Shown here in pieces: positions 44,943 through 54,461 of a DNA stretch of 64,000 bases. The notes below the pieces were generated by a model. The model saw only the letters and a program-made list of their open reading frames with translations. It searched no databases and was not told where the DNA came from. Origin of the DNA: Bdellovibrionia bacterium. Its GTDB lineage: Bacteria; Bdellovibrionota; Bdellovibrionia; Bdellovibrionales; JAGQZY01. Position 1 is the first letter of the stretch. Each line of letters opens with the position of its first letter. Position numbers and translations under genes: made by a program. The stretch is from the NCBI GenBank assembly GCA_030424715.1, contig JAUHWH010000006.1, positions 176,416 to 240,415 on the forward strand. The letters are read 5' to 3'.

Positions 44943-45179
44943 ATGAAGTATTTAATTTTAGTTTTGATGTTATGTTTTGTTTCTACAAATGCTTTTGGAG
45001 AGCTTTCTGGTAAGGAAGTGAGCCAAAATACCGAAGACTCGTCATCATCAGGTTTAGAGGCTGACGAGTCACTCAATGGCAGTGATATGGACTTAGAGCT
45101 TCAATCAGAGCCGGAGCCACCTGTTGAGTTAGAGGTCGAGGAGCCCGAGGCTGGAACTTATGAAGAGCCTGAGGAATAG
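44943..45179 (+). CDS. Secreted polyacidic protein
   Basis: 78 residues from ATG 44943. Signal peptide (MKYLILVLMLCFVSTNAFG), then a Ser/Glu/Asp/Pro-rich unstructured chain (LEADESLNGSDMDLE; EPEPPVELEVEEPEAG). The charge is opposite to the preceding secreted basic protein, which hints that the two bind. The 3' end overlaps the XRE regulator. Confidence 0.65.
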   Translation: MKYLILVLMLCFVSTNAFGELSGKEVSQNTEDSSSSGLEADESLNGSDMDLELQSEPEPPVELEVEEPEAGTYEEPEE

Positions 45180-45441
45180 AGTGCCATCAGCCCGAGACAT
45201 GTCTGATGACTATGAGGATGCCGTTGATGTCTCTTTTGGTGAATGGTTGCGTGAGCGCCGTTTGAAAAAGGGACTTTCGCTCGATTTCTCATCTTTTAAT
45301 TCAGGAATCCCCAGCAGTCGCATTCAAGCCCTTGAAAAGGGCGAGGCGACCAAGGGGATAACGAAAACGGAAGCTGAAGATCTTGCGAAAGTTTATGGCA
45401 TAGACCCTCGAGCAATTTTCAAACGAGCGATCGAGGGTTAG
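45160..45441 (+). CDS. XRE-type helix-turn-helix regulator
   Basis: 93 residues from ATG 45160, overlapping the acidic protein; ATG 45199 is an alternative. FGEWLRERRLKKGLSL...SRIQALEKGEATKGITKTEAEDLAKVYGID is the Cro/CI helix-turn-helix with its characteristic turn. It has no sensing domain. It may control the basic/acidic pair with which it overlaps. Confidence 0.8.
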   Translation: MKSLRNRVPSARDMSDDYEDAVDVSFGEWLRERRLKKGLSLDFSSFNSGIPSSRIQALEKGEATKGITKTEAEDLAKVYGIDPRAIFKRAIEG

Positions 45442-45548
45442 CCTAAATCACTCCTCAAGGTCGAGAGGTGGAGTGGGGCTCCGCATTTTCCAGCTAATGC
45501 CCTTGCCTGAAAACATCTGCTGTGATGGACTTCTTTAAAGAGGTTTTT

Positions 45549-47003
45549 ATGAGTTCTCAAAGCAATGAAGTCGTGGTGGTTCATCCCGGAGAGTTTGTGG
45601 TGAACAACCACTACTACCAAAAAGTAGTGAATGCTCAGATTCACCCATTGATTCGATTTTTCTTGAGTCTCAAGCCCAGCCAAATTGTGAGTCGATACTG
45701 TCACTTAAACCCACAAGCTGACCCTGAGCGTCTTTCAGAGTTGCTCAATCACAAGACCAAGTATCTTCGCTGGGCGGGAGCCGATCTTTTTTATGTGACC
45801 ACTCCCGATGGTCAAAACAAAATTGTGGTGGTGGAGGTCAATTCCTGTCCATCGGGGCAAAAATCAATGCCTCTCAAAGATGAAGAGGTTGAAACCGGTG
45901 GCTACGAAGCCGTCTTAAAAGACTCTTTTCTCCCGATGCTAAAAGGGCGCAGGCAGGTCGATGGTGTCTTGGCTGTGATCTATGACAAAAACTACATGGA
46001 GGCCTCTGGCTATGCTGCCACCCTCGCGAGCCTCGTTGACGAACCGGTTTTCTTGGTGCCTTATTTTGATGAAACGTGGACTCAGTTTAATCGCTTCACC
46101 GATGACAAAGTTTTGCAGTGTCGCATCGACGGCGAATGGAAAAATGTCCGGGCGGCTTTCCGTTACGTGACCCAAAAGCCTTGGGACCGTATCCCCGTTG
46201 ATTGCAAAACCCATATCTTTAACCCCGTCATTGCATGCCTAGCGGGAGGCCGAAATAAATTGGTTGCGGCCAAAGCCTACGAAAACTTCAATGCCGAACT
46301 GAGTCCCTCTGGTTTAAAAATTCACGTTCCCCATACGATCTACGACGTTGCAAAAATGGAAATACCAATGCTGATAAAAACTCTCGGTGGCCGGGGAGTC
46401 GTCAAAATTCCCTACGGCAATGCTGGGCAGGGTGTCTTTACGATCACAAGTGAAAAAGAGCTAGCTGAATTTATGGGCATGGACGAAGAGTACGATCGAT
46501 ATATCGTGCAAGGATTGATTGGTAATTCCAGTTGGAGCTCTCGGTCCCCTGATGGCGAGCTTTATCATGTGGGGACCATGCCCAACAAGCGCAATGAGAT
46601 ATTTGTTTCCGACATTCGCTTTATGGTTTGCTCTGGCAGTTCGGGGTTTCGCCCGGTGTCTCTCTACGCTCGACGGTCTGCTGAGCCACTTTCGGAGTCC
46701 ATTGATGAGGCGTCGGACTCTTGGAGTATGCTCGGTACCAATCTCTCTATCAAAGAAGGTAAGAATCAATGGAGCTCTGATACTGACAGGCTCTTGCTGA
46801 TGGACACGAGAGACTTTAACAAACTCGGTATAGGTATTGATCAGCTCATCGAAGGTTATGTGCAGACCGTGTTGTCAGTCATCGCTATTGACAATCTGGC
46901 TGGGCAGCTGATCAACGACAAAGGGCGCTTGCGAAGAAAATTGTTTAAATCCATAAATAAAGATGAGGCGTTCACCAATGAGCTTTTCAAGTACGAATCC
47001 TGA
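45549..47003 (+). CDS. ATP-grasp ligase-like protein
   Basis: 484 residues from ATG 45549, with AAAGAGG upstream. The segment PMLIKTLGGRGVVKIPYGNAGQGVFTI and later SRSPDGELYHVGTMPNKRNEIFVSDIRFM and FNKLGIGIDQLIEGYVQTVL fit an ATP-grasp nucleotide-binding fold, and VVEVNSCPSGQ gives a likely acidic site. Such enzymes join a carboxylate to an amine or thiol using ATP. The stop overlaps an aspartoacylase-like hydrolase gene, suggesting opposing or sequential reactions on an amide-type small molecule. Substrate unknown. Confidence 0.78.
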   Translation: MSSQSNEVVVVHPGEFVVNNHYYQKVVNAQIHPLIRFFLSLKPSQIVSRYCHLNPQADPERLSELLNHKTKYLRWAGADLFYVTTPDGQNKIVVVEVNSCPSGQKSMPLKDEEVETGGYEAVLKDSFLPMLKGRRQVDGVLAVIYDKNYMEASGYAATLASLVDEPVFLVPYFDETWTQFNRFTDDKVLQCRIDGEWKNVRAAFRYVTQKPWDRIPVDCKTHIFNPVIACLAGGRNKLVAAKAYENFNAELSPSGLKIHVPHTIYDVAKMEIPMLIKTLGGRGVVKIPYGNAGQGVFTITSEKELAEFMGMDEEYDRYIVQGLIGNSSWSSRSPDGELYHVGTMPNKRNEIFVSDIRFMVCSGSSGFRPVSLYARRSAEPLSESIDEASDSWSMLGTNLSIKEGKNQWSSDTDRLLLMDTRDFNKLGIGIDQLIEGYVQTVLSVIAIDNLAGQLINDKGRLRRKLFKSINKDEAFTNELFKYES

Positions 47004-47964
47004 AATACAAATTATTAAACGACTCGATCTCAGTAAGATTCCGGCTGGGTCTGTTGAAAAATTTTATTTTCATATCACTGAAAATGGCCTAGGGCTTCCT
47101 GTCTATATCCCAATCATTGTAGCGAAAGGGAAGATGGAGGGCCCAACCCTCGGTTTTTCAGCAGCGGTTCATGGTAATGAGCTCAATGGGATTAAAGTCA
47201 TTCACAAGCTCATGGCCGAAATCGTCGAAGAGGTAGAAACTTTAAAAGGCATCATCATTGCCATCCCAGTCGTTAACACCATTGGTGCTCTTAACACAGA
47301 GAGAGTTTTTAACAATGGAGAAGACCTTAATCGTATTATGCCAGGAAAGCCGAAAGGCAATAGTAGTGCCCAGTTTGCCCATCGTTTTGTTAAATCTGTA
47401 ATTAGCCAGCTCGACTACCTTGTGGACTTGCACACGGCAAGTTTTGGGCGAGTGAACTCTCTTTATGTGCGGGTCGATCTAGAAAACCCTCAGGCGGCTC
47501 AGTTTGCAAGATTGCAGCATCCCCAAATTATCGTGCACAACAAAGGGCGAGATGGCTCTTTACGAGGGGCGGCGGCTAAGCTTGGTATCCCTGCGATCAC
47601 CGTAGAAGTGGGTGATCCCCAACGCTTTCAGAACAAGTTGATTCGGGAGTCGCTCGTGGGGATTCACAATATCCTGAGTTACTTAAAAATGCTGCCACTA
47701 GAAGAGAAGCATTCTGAGGCTCCGGCCATTGTTTGCGAAAAGTCTTATTGGTTGTACACGGATCGCGGTGGCATTTTAGAAGTCTTTCCCCATGTGACCG
47801 ATCGAGTGAAAAAAGGGCAAACTGTGGCCAAGCTATCCGATATTTTTGGCCATACTATAAAACAGTACAAGTCTCCTGCCGATGGTGTTGTGGTCGGCAA
47901 AAGTGTCAACCCTATCAGCCAGACGGGTGCTCGAATTATTCATTTGGGTGTTGAAAACTCTTGA
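46978..47964 (+). CDS. Succinylglutamate desuccinylase/aspartoacylase-family hydrolase
   Basis: 328 residues from ATG 46978, overlapping the ATP-grasp gene by 26 bases. Zn-peptidase motifs: AAVHGNELNGIKVIHKL (HxxE), EDLNRIMPGKP and LVDLHTASFGRVNSLYVRVD (His ligand). A C-terminal lipoyl-like strand, YKSPADGVVVGKSVNPI, is typical. The family removes acyl groups from amino acids. Probable partner of the upstream ligase-like protein. Confidence 0.85.
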   Translation: MSFSSTNPEIQIIKRLDLSKIPAGSVEKFYFHITENGLGLPVYIPIIVAKGKMEGPTLGFSAAVHGNELNGIKVIHKLMAEIVEEVETLKGIIIAIPVVNTIGALNTERVFNNGEDLNRIMPGKPKGNSSAQFAHRFVKSVISQLDYLVDLHTASFGRVNSLYVRVDLENPQAAQFARLQHPQIIVHNKGRDGSLRGAAAKLGIPAITVEVGDPQRFQNKLIRESLVGIHNILSYLKMLPLEEKHSEAPAIVCEKSYWLYTDRGGILEVFPHVTDRVKKGQTVAKLSDIFGHTIKQYKSPADGVVVGKSVNPISQTGARIIHLGVENS

Positions 47965-48049
47965 TAAGAAGAGAAGAGTTGGTCACGAATCGTCGTGTTG
48001 CCTAGTTTATTTTAACTATTGGTGCTGTGTATTCTATTGGATTGTGACA

Positions 48050-48068
48050 CGCCGGCAAGGCGCCGGCG
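48050..48068. repeat. GC-rich hairpin between convergent genes
   Basis: CGCCGGC/GCCGGCG arms around AAGGC, lying between the hydrolase (plus) and the DUF4214-like gene (minus). No T-run on either side. Possible bidirectional transcript end. Confidence 0.35.
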
Positions 48069-48099
48069 CATCCATTGGATTGCTCTTTAAATCACTAAT

Positions 48100-48555
48100 T
48101 TATAGTGACCACAAAAAGTCTCTACCCATTTCACGACAAGCACGAGCACCCTGTTGTCCGCCGGTGTTTTTCTGGCGACGCATCATTTTGGTGTAACGTT
48201 GTGTGGTGGACTGACTGCTCGCAAGACGAAGAACATTTTGAGCGTTGCGAACAATCCGGCGTGGGCGGTAGGTATGAAGAGTCGAGTTGTGGAACTCTTC
48301 GCTGTTGCAAAAATGAAAAGCCATTTCTGGTAAAAAGTTGTAGCCCTCTCTACGGAGAGTGCGAATCCAGAAGCGACGACCTTCTTGCTCCGAGCTTCTT
48401 AAAAGAAAGGCGTTATAATACTTTTCAACGATGCGACGAGCTTCGGGTCGAGTCATTCGATCATTATCGAGACTGTTGAAGCCTGCTGTGGCGTTGATTG
48501 ATACTAAAGTTGCTAGTGCAACAAGCCCTGCTAGTAGGTGTTTTTTTGTGAACAT
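48100..48555 (-). CDS. Small secreted DUF4214-like protein
   Basis: 151 residues with a signal peptide (MFTKKHLLAGLVALATLVSINATA). YYNAFLLRSSEQEGRRFWIRTLRREG...AFHFCNSEEF matches the DUF4214 pattern seen also in the lipoprotein at 2460. The C-terminus is Arg-rich. Minus-strand gene with an AT-rich promoter region to its right. Function unknown. Confidence 0.65.
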   Translation of the reverse strand: MFTKKHLLAGLVALATLVSINATAGFNSLDNDRMTRPEARRIVEKYYNAFLLRSSEQEGRRFWIRTLRREGYNFLPEMAFHFCNSEEFHNSTLHTYRPRRIVRNAQNVLRLASSQSTTQRYTKMMRRQKNTGGQQGARACREMGRDFLWSL

Positions 48556-49113
48556 ATTGATTCCCCCTCAATTTGTTTTGCAAGATTGAATTATCTTGTG
48601 ACAAAAATATAGCCGCATCGATCTGACAGGCGCAAATGATTCCAATGACGTTAAGACTTGGGTCAAAAAAATATTTTTGTTTCTAAGTGTCTGATTTTTT
48701 TACTTTTGAAAGCGCAACACTGAGTGGCACTTGTTAGATTCTGAAATGACAAAAACTTACATTACCTGACCTTGCCTGTTCTGTCAGCGTTTTGGGAGCC
48801 TTATGTAAGACCACTATAGAGGTGTTGGTAGGGCTGGCGTTGTAAAATTCGGTCAGGGTGGCGAAACCAATAGGTTGAGATTGTGGGTGTTGTAAGTCCG
48901 CACCTCAAAAGAGAACGATAGACATTAGTCTTGTTTTGCCAAGCCTCCTAGGACGTCCGGTCTGCTGTTTCTTCTGCTCAGTGCCGTGGGCTAAGTATTT
49001 GTATATCGGATCTTTTACGAAAGAGGGTCGAGATCTGACCAGGTCTCTTGACAAACTTACACATTACTTACATATTAAGAGGATCCCATAAAGCTTAGTG
49101 TTCAAGGAGGGTT
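48556..49113. other. 558-base divergent regulatory region upstream of imuA
   Basis: No gene found. It holds the promoter at 49048-49076 and a second ACTTACATTACC-like segment near 48755 resembling the spacer of that promoter. The left part should contain the promoter for the minus-strand gene at 48555. Confidence 0.5.
49048..49076 (+). promoter_or_regulatory. Sigma-70 promoter of the imu cassette
   Basis: Perfect -35 TTGACA (49048-49053), 17-base spacer, -10 CATATT (49071-49076). The spacer and -10 edge contain three TTAC units (49057, 49064, 49068), which may be LexA half-sites. No complete TTAC-N3-GTAA was seen. Confidence 0.6.
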
Positions 49114-49737
49114 ATGGAGGCAGCAGCCTTAATGGATTCTAGTGTGTATCGGGCCGATGCTCTCATGGCACAGCAGTCAGTCACAACGCCTCGGCCGGTG
49201 GTGACACCCGTGCCCCGACTCAATCGGTTTGTTCGTCAGCTGCAGTTCCGCCATCAACTGACGGAGTGGGGAACCCCTTCGGGGTCTATCGCGCAAGTGC
49301 TTCCGGCTTTAGTGGCTCAGGCCATGGGGGAGGAGTGTTTATGGGTTTCAGATAAAGAGCAAAATAAGATTTACCCCAACTCTTGGAGTGGCCTTGGGTT
49401 TAATTTGAACAGTCTGTACTTTCTTAATGAGTCTAAGCCGTTGCAAAGTATCCGAACCGTGCTTTGTGAAAACACGTTTCCTTTTGTCATCATTGATATT
49501 AGGCAAAGGTTAAACTCGGCAGACCTGCATTTTCTACATACGGCTGTAAAGCAAAAAAAGATCACGATCTTTTTACTGCGTCCGTTTTATTTAAGTAATA
49601 AAAATGGCAATCCTTTTTCAAAACAGCGTATCAATAGCTCTTACTCTATCAGTCGTAAATCTTTTCAGCTGTCTGTGGTCAAAGGGCGAGCCGCTCAGAA
49701 AATCAACCTTTCGTTTCAAGAGGTGTTGTGTGGCTGA
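49114..49737 (+). CDS. imuA: ImuA-like mutasome protein
   Basis: 207 residues from ATG 49114 with AAGGAGGGTT upstream. The RecA-like ImuA core is visible but reduced: LTEWGTPSGSIAQVLPALVAQ, CLWVSDKEQNKIYPNSW, GFNLNSLYFL and FVIIDIRQRLNSADLHFL. ImuA delivers ImuB and the DnaE2 polymerase to damaged DNA. It starts the overlapping imuA-imuB-dnaE2 operon behind a promoter that may be SOS-controlled. Confidence 0.8.
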   Translation: MEAAALMDSSVYRADALMAQQSVTTPRPVVTPVPRLNRFVRQLQFRHQLTEWGTPSGSIAQVLPALVAQAMGEECLWVSDKEQNKIYPNSWSGLGFNLNSLYFLNESKPLQSIRTVLCENTFPFVIIDIRQRLNSADLHFLHTAVKQKKITIFLLRPFYLSNKNGNPFSKQRINSSYSISRKSFQLSVVKGRAAQKINLSFQEVLCG

Positions 49738-51211
49738 GTTACTCTCGCTTTTTAATTATCAACAAACACCCGAAGAGTTTTTGCCTTACTTAATTGTGCA
49801 AAGTGAGCGTCCACAAACTCTACAGAGCTTGTCTTCAGATATCATGCAAATCACGGAGTCGATTTACGTGATCGACCTTATTCTTGTCGAAAAATACTGG
49901 TCGCGAGTGGCCAGTAAAAACAACCGCTCCTTCACACAGATGATTGAGCAGGTGGTGCGCCAGGAGGTTCCTGACGCGACTTTATCCCTGTTGTGTGAAC
50001 ACCCGTTTCAGGGACTGGTGTTTTTTAATCATCTTAAAATGCATGAGAGCCGAGGTTTCTTCTCCACATCGTCATTGTTTGCACAAAAGATTTATAAGAA
50101 TATGGGGTGGCACCCCTGGATGCTGGCAGCCCGCCAGGCGCACGACTGTTTTGAGGCCGCCCATTGTTTAAAAAAGGAGCGTAAGAACTTTCATGGTAAG
50201 TTAGGCCAACTGCAGCGCTTTGTGGAGCGTCTCGATATGCAAGAGTTTTCAGGCCTGCAGCAAGCCCATTTTTTTGAGATATCCAGACGTTTTAAGGGCT
50301 TCATTGGTTCTCTTTGGCGATGGACCTTTCCAGAGCAACAAACCACCCCAGAAGAGCTCACACTTTTTTTGACATTTGATCATTACCAGCGCTTACAAGG
50401 CTTTCCGTGGGTGCCGTTTTTTCAAGACGAGCCGGCAAGTCAGCAAACACTCTTGGAGCACTCTGTCTCGGATTGGGGGTCTTTGCGAGAGTCTCTTTTT
50501 TTAGACCTGGAGAAGTTGAGTCGTAAGCCCGAACTGGCTCCACCTTACAAAATCGTGCAAATGCAGTGGACCCTCACCCTGTATGATATGTCGCAGGTCA
50601 CAGAAACCTTGTTTTTTAAATACCCCCTTTCTTTTGAAGAAGAGAGAGAGCGGGAATTTGAAACTCTCTTAAAACAATTGCAGTTTTGCTTTGAGGGCTT
50701 TCGACAAAGAATGCGAGAGCGTGACGCTGAAATCGCAATGATAAACACGCCATTGATCGTGGGCTGGCTGCTAGAGGTGACCAAAGGTTTTGTGTTGTCG
50801 GAGAAAGAGGGTGTTCTCGATTTTGAAGAACAAGTCAGCCGTTTGAAAAACATTGAGATTCAAGAACTGGATAATAAAATGAAGTCCTCTATCCAGACAT
50901 TTAAAGTTTTTGATCACTTTGTTTCAGGGCTGGATTATCAAGAAAAGGGGTTATCTGCGAAAGACTCGGGGGCATCGGTCCCCCTCGTGTTGGATCAGCC
51001 CCGCCCTTTTTATCTTAGCCCTGAAGAAGAAGAACTTTCTCCAACGGATATTAAGTCTTTTCAGTTTTTAGATCGCACCAGCTCGGACTGGTGGCGTCGC
51101 CAAGATGCTTTAGACTCTTATCGCGACTGTTATATCTGCGAGCTGACGAATAAGAGCTTTGTTTTTGCTTATAGAAACTACAAAGGCCAGTGGTTTCAGT
51201 ATGGTTTGTAA
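49730..51211 (+). CDS. imuB: ImuB-like inactive Y-family polymerase
   Basis: 493 residues from GTG 49730 (AAGAGG upstream), overlapping imuA. The N-terminal Y-family fold is strongly divergent and shows no recognisable catalytic acidic motif, as expected for ImuB, which is an inactive scaffold. FFEISRRFKGFIGSLWRW resembles the thumb region. The C-terminus (SSDWWRRQDALDSYRDCYICELTNKS...GQWFQYGLF) matches the conserved ImuB tail. It links ImuA, the sliding clamp and DnaE2. Confidence 0.8.
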   Translation: MAELLSLFNYQQTPEEFLPYLIVQSERPQTLQSLSSDIMQITESIYVIDLILVEKYWSRVASKNNRSFTQMIEQVVRQEVPDATLSLLCEHPFQGLVFFNHLKMHESRGFFSTSSLFAQKIYKNMGWHPWMLAARQAHDCFEAAHCLKKERKNFHGKLGQLQRFVERLDMQEFSGLQQAHFFEISRRFKGFIGSLWRWTFPEQQTTPEELTLFLTFDHYQRLQGFPWVPFFQDEPASQQTLLEHSVSDWGSLRESLFLDLEKLSRKPELAPPYKIVQMQWTLTLYDMSQVTETLFFKYPLSFEEEREREFETLLKQLQFCFEGFRQRMRERDAEIAMINTPLIVGWLLEVTKGFVLSEKEGVLDFEEQVSRLKNIEIQELDNKMKSSIQTFKVFDHFVSGLDYQEKGLSAKDSGASVPLVLDQPRPFYLSPEEEELSPTDIKSFQFLDRTSSDWWRRQDALDSYRDCYICELTNKSFVFAYRNYKGQWFQYGL

Positions 51212-54200
51212 AAAGACGCTGTGGTCTGGCTTTCCCGAGTGGTTGCTGAAGACCAATTTTAGTTTTTTACAAGGAGCCTCTCATCCGAAAGCTCTTTTAG
51301 AAACAGCACTGTCTCTGGGCTATTCTTCGGTCTGTGTGAATGACTTTGATGGTATGTACGGTGCTGCCCGTGCGTTCAATGATTTAAAGGCCATTGGTCG
51401 TCACAAAGAAACATCCTTAAAGCTTAATTACGGTGCTGAAATTCATTTGCAAGAAGACCACGAGCAGCCACTGCTGCGGCAGCAGACATTAGTACTCAAT
51501 GCTTTCAGTTGGGAGGGTTATAAAAACCTTTGTCGGATTCTGAGTTTTTCCCACAGACAAAGTAAAGATAGAGCTTATCTATCGATGCCTGATTTGTTAA
51601 AACATAACTTAAAAGATCTTTTTGCTATTGTACCTATGCGTGGAGGATTGAATTATTTTTCTGAAAACCCAGAAGACCTTCTCGATCTCAAGGAGGCTTT
51701 GCAGGGTGACCTTTACTTGGCTCTGACAAGAACCTTCAATCAGTTCTCGGATTCAAAAATTTCTTTGAGCCAACAGCTTAGTGAAAAATACGACATTCGA
51801 CAGATTTTTGCACAGGACGTGTTTTTTTGTCATCGTTCCGAAAAAGCCTTTCATGACTTACTAACAGCCATCAAGCAGAACCAGAGGGTCGACCAGTGCC
51901 TTAAGTTTCACTTTCCAAATGGTGAGAGATCTTTGCACTCAGAATTATTCTTGCGCAAAGCCTACGGCGGATTTTCGAATGCCGAAAAAACTTTGTCCTT
52001 GATGCACGAACTCAACGAGAGGGCCCAGTTTTGTTTGTCGGAGCTAAAATATCAATACCCCCGTGAGTTTTTACCAAAAGGGGAGACCTCCCAGTCATTT
52101 TTAGAGAAACAAACTTGGAAAGGAGCCCGTCGACACTATGGTGCGCATATTCCAACACAGGTCGCCCACTCTTTGGCGCGCGAGCTTGACCTTGTCGAAG
52201 AGCTAGAGTTTGCGGATTACTTTTTAACGGTATGGGACATCGTTCAGTGGGCCCGCTCACAAAACATTCTGTGTCAGGGGCGCGGTTCAGCAGCCAACTC
52301 GGCAGTTTGTTTTGCTTTAGGGATCACCTCTTGTGACCCTTCACTGTTTGATCTGTTGTTTGAGCGTTTTATTAGTAAAGAGCGCGGGGACCCCCCTGAT
52401 ATCGACGTGGATTTCGAACATGAACGCCGCGAAGAGGTGATGCAATATATTTATAGGCGCTACGGCCGCAAAAAAGCCGCCATGGTGGCCAATGTTATCA
52501 CCTTTAGAAGCAAGGGCGCTTTAAGGGCTGTGGGTAAGGCCATGGGAGTTCCCGAGCCTCTGCAAAAGCAAGTGTCTGGGCTTTGTAAAACAGTGGCGTT
52601 TCGCAGAGAGAGTTTGGTTAAAGTTCTTGAAGAGACCCAAAAGACCGAGGTCAGTGCGGAATTGCCTTCGTTTTTCTCTTGGCGTCTGTGGGGTGAGTTT
52701 GCCACTCGTTTGTATGGATATCCTCGGCACCTGGGGCTGCACTCGGGTGGTTTTATTATCTCACAACATGAAATCGATGATCTTGTACCCCAAGAGCCGG
52801 CGAGTATGGTGAACCGAACCGTCATTCAGTGGTGCAAAGACGACATCGAAGAATTAGGATTCTTTAAAATTGATTGTCTGTCCCTGGGGATGCTCACAGC
52901 CCTAAGGAAGTGCTTTGATCTCGTTAAGCAGCACTACGGGCACGACTTGAGCTTTCACAGTTTGCCAGAAGAAGACCCGGCCACTTATCGCATGATCCAA
53001 AAAGCGGATACGGTGGGGGTCTTTCAAATTGAGTCTCGTGCTCAGATGTCCATGTTACCGCGCCTCAAGCCACGAACTTTTTATGATCTTGTTATTGAAA
53101 TCGCCATCATCCGTCCGGGGCCGATTCAGGGTAAAGTGATTCATCCTTATTTAAAACGTCGCAACGGGCTAGAAAAAATCACGTACCCGAGCCCAGAAGT
53201 ACAAAAGCTTTTGTCTAAAACCTTGGGTGTTATTATTTTTCAAGAGCAGTTGATGCGGATTGCGATCACTCTCGGTGATTTTACCCCAGGCGAGGCCAAT
53301 GAGTTGCGTAAGCATATTGGGGCCTGGAATGCCAAGGCTTTCAATCGCGACTTACACCCTTATGTTGAAAAACTGATTCGAGGCTTGAAACAAAAAAACA
53401 TCGACCCTGAATTCACCAAACAAATGATCGGGCAAATGAAAGGCTTTGCGGAGTACGGCTTTCCAGAATCCCACGCCATATCCTTTGCCTTTATTGCCTA
53501 TGCGTCTTGTTATCTGAAGTGTCATTACCCTGCGGCCTTTTTTGCCAGTGTTTTAAACTCACAGCCCATGGGCTTTTATTCACCCCATGCTTTGCTACAG
53601 GCGGCGAAGCGGGCCGATGTACCAGTGCTGCCCTTAGATGTGAATCGCTCCAATTGGGATCATCAACTTGAAGAGACCACTGTTAAAGAGGGGCGCCCCA
53701 AGGTGTTTGGTATTCGCTTGGGTTTTCGTTTGGTCTCCGGTTTGAGTCGTGGGGCGGTGGAGCAGTTAGAAAAAGAACGGGAGTGCAACGGTGTATGGCA
53801 TAGCCTTGATCACTTCTTTGCCCGCACCCAATTGTTTAGGGATGATTATTCGGCATTGGCAGCAGCCAACGCCTTTCACTCCCTTGGGGTGGAGCGCTTT
53901 GATGCTCTGTGGAGAGCCGAGGCCGTTCCCTTTAGAGAGTTGTTAGATGCCGATGAGCGTGAGTTGCAATGGAAATCAAAAAATCTTTTCCAAAAATCTC
54001 AATTAGACTTTAAAGCCATGGGGACCACTTTAGAAACCCATCCGGTGAAGGTTTTGAGAGACTTCTATTGGAGCTATGAGATCAAGCAAGAGTTGATTTC
54101 GAAATCACGAGAGCTGGAATTGGTGAAAACCAACGCCCATGTGCATAGCTTTGGTTTGATCTTGGTTAAGCAAGCGCCGCCGTCAGCAAAGGGTATGGTG

Positions 54201-54461
54201 TTCTTAACCCTTGAAGACGAAACCGGCTTTATTAATTTGGCATTCAGTCCGCAGGTATACCGTAAGTTCTATAAGCTGATCGAAGGCAGTGGTTTTTTGT
54301 GTGTGAGTGGACGCTTGCAAAAGGCCTCTAATTATCACTCGATCCTTGTCAGTCAGGTCCATAAAGGGCGTCATAAAACAATCAAGGCGTTGAATCCATC
54401 AGAGGCTGCCGTCCCAAGCAATGACCGAGGTCTTAATATCAGGCCACGTAATTATTATTAA
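51201..54461 (+). CDS. dnaE2: Error-prone DNA polymerase DnaE2 (ImuC)
   Basis: 1086 residues from ATG 51201, overlapping imuB by 11 bases. PHP domain at the N-terminus (FSFLQGASHPKALLETA), then the family C polymerase core: GRGSAANSAVCFALGIT, PPDIDVDFEHERREEVM with the metal-binding Asp residues, and HSGGFIISQHEIDD. A C-terminal OB fold (KGMVFLTLEDETGFINLAF) follows. Length is right for DnaE2. It replicates past lesions when called by ImuAB and raises mutation rates during damage. Confidence 0.94.
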   Translation: MVCKKTLWSGFPEWLLKTNFSFLQGASHPKALLETALSLGYSSVCVNDFDGMYGAARAFNDLKAIGRHKETSLKLNYGAEIHLQEDHEQPLLRQQTLVLNAFSWEGYKNLCRILSFSHRQSKDRAYLSMPDLLKHNLKDLFAIVPMRGGLNYFSENPEDLLDLKEALQGDLYLALTRTFNQFSDSKISLSQQLSEKYDIRQIFAQDVFFCHRSEKAFHDLLTAIKQNQRVDQCLKFHFPNGERSLHSELFLRKAYGGFSNAEKTLSLMHELNERAQFCLSELKYQYPREFLPKGETSQSFLEKQTWKGARRHYGAHIPTQVAHSLARELDLVEELEFADYFLTVWDIVQWARSQNILCQGRGSAANSAVCFALGITSCDPSLFDLLFERFISKERGDPPDIDVDFEHERREEVMQYIYRRYGRKKAAMVANVITFRSKGALRAVGKAMGVPEPLQKQVSGLCKTVAFRRESLVKVLEETQKTEVSAELPSFFSWRLWGEFATRLYGYPRHLGLHSGGFIISQHEIDDLVPQEPASMVNRTVIQWCKDDIEELGFFKIDCLSLGMLTALRKCFDLVKQHYGHDLSFHSLPEEDPATYRMIQKADTVGVFQIESRAQMSMLPRLKPRTFYDLVIEIAIIRPGPIQGKVIHPYLKRRNGLEKITYPSPEVQKLLSKTLGVIIFQEQLMRIAITLGDFTPGEANELRKHIGAWNAKAFNRDLHPYVEKLIRGLKQKNIDPEFTKQMIGQMKGFAEYGFPESHAISFAFIAYASCYLKCHYPAAFFASVLNSQPMGFYSPHALLQAAKRADVPVLPLDVNRSNWDHQLEETTVKEGRPKVFGIRLGFRLVSGLSRGAVEQLEKERECNGVWHSLDHFFARTQLFRDDYSALAAANAFHSLGVERFDALWRAEAVPFRELLDADERELQWKSKNLFQKSQLDFKAMGTTLETHPVKVLRDFYWSYEIKQELISKSRELELVKTNAHVHSFGLILVKQAPPSAKGMVFLTLEDETGFINLAFSPQVYRKFYKLIEGSGFLCVSGRLQKASNYHSILVSQVHKGRHKTIKALNPSEAAVPSNDRGLNIRPRNYY

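Noticed and set aside
48105..48479. 124-codon plus-strand frame
   Set aside because: Antisense to the signal-peptide DUF4214-like gene, which has the better start and family match.
49020..49113. Bdellovibrio-type LexA box TTAC-N3-GTAA before imuA
   Set aside because: Only TTAC half-sites are present; no full palindrome was found, so no LexA site is annotated.
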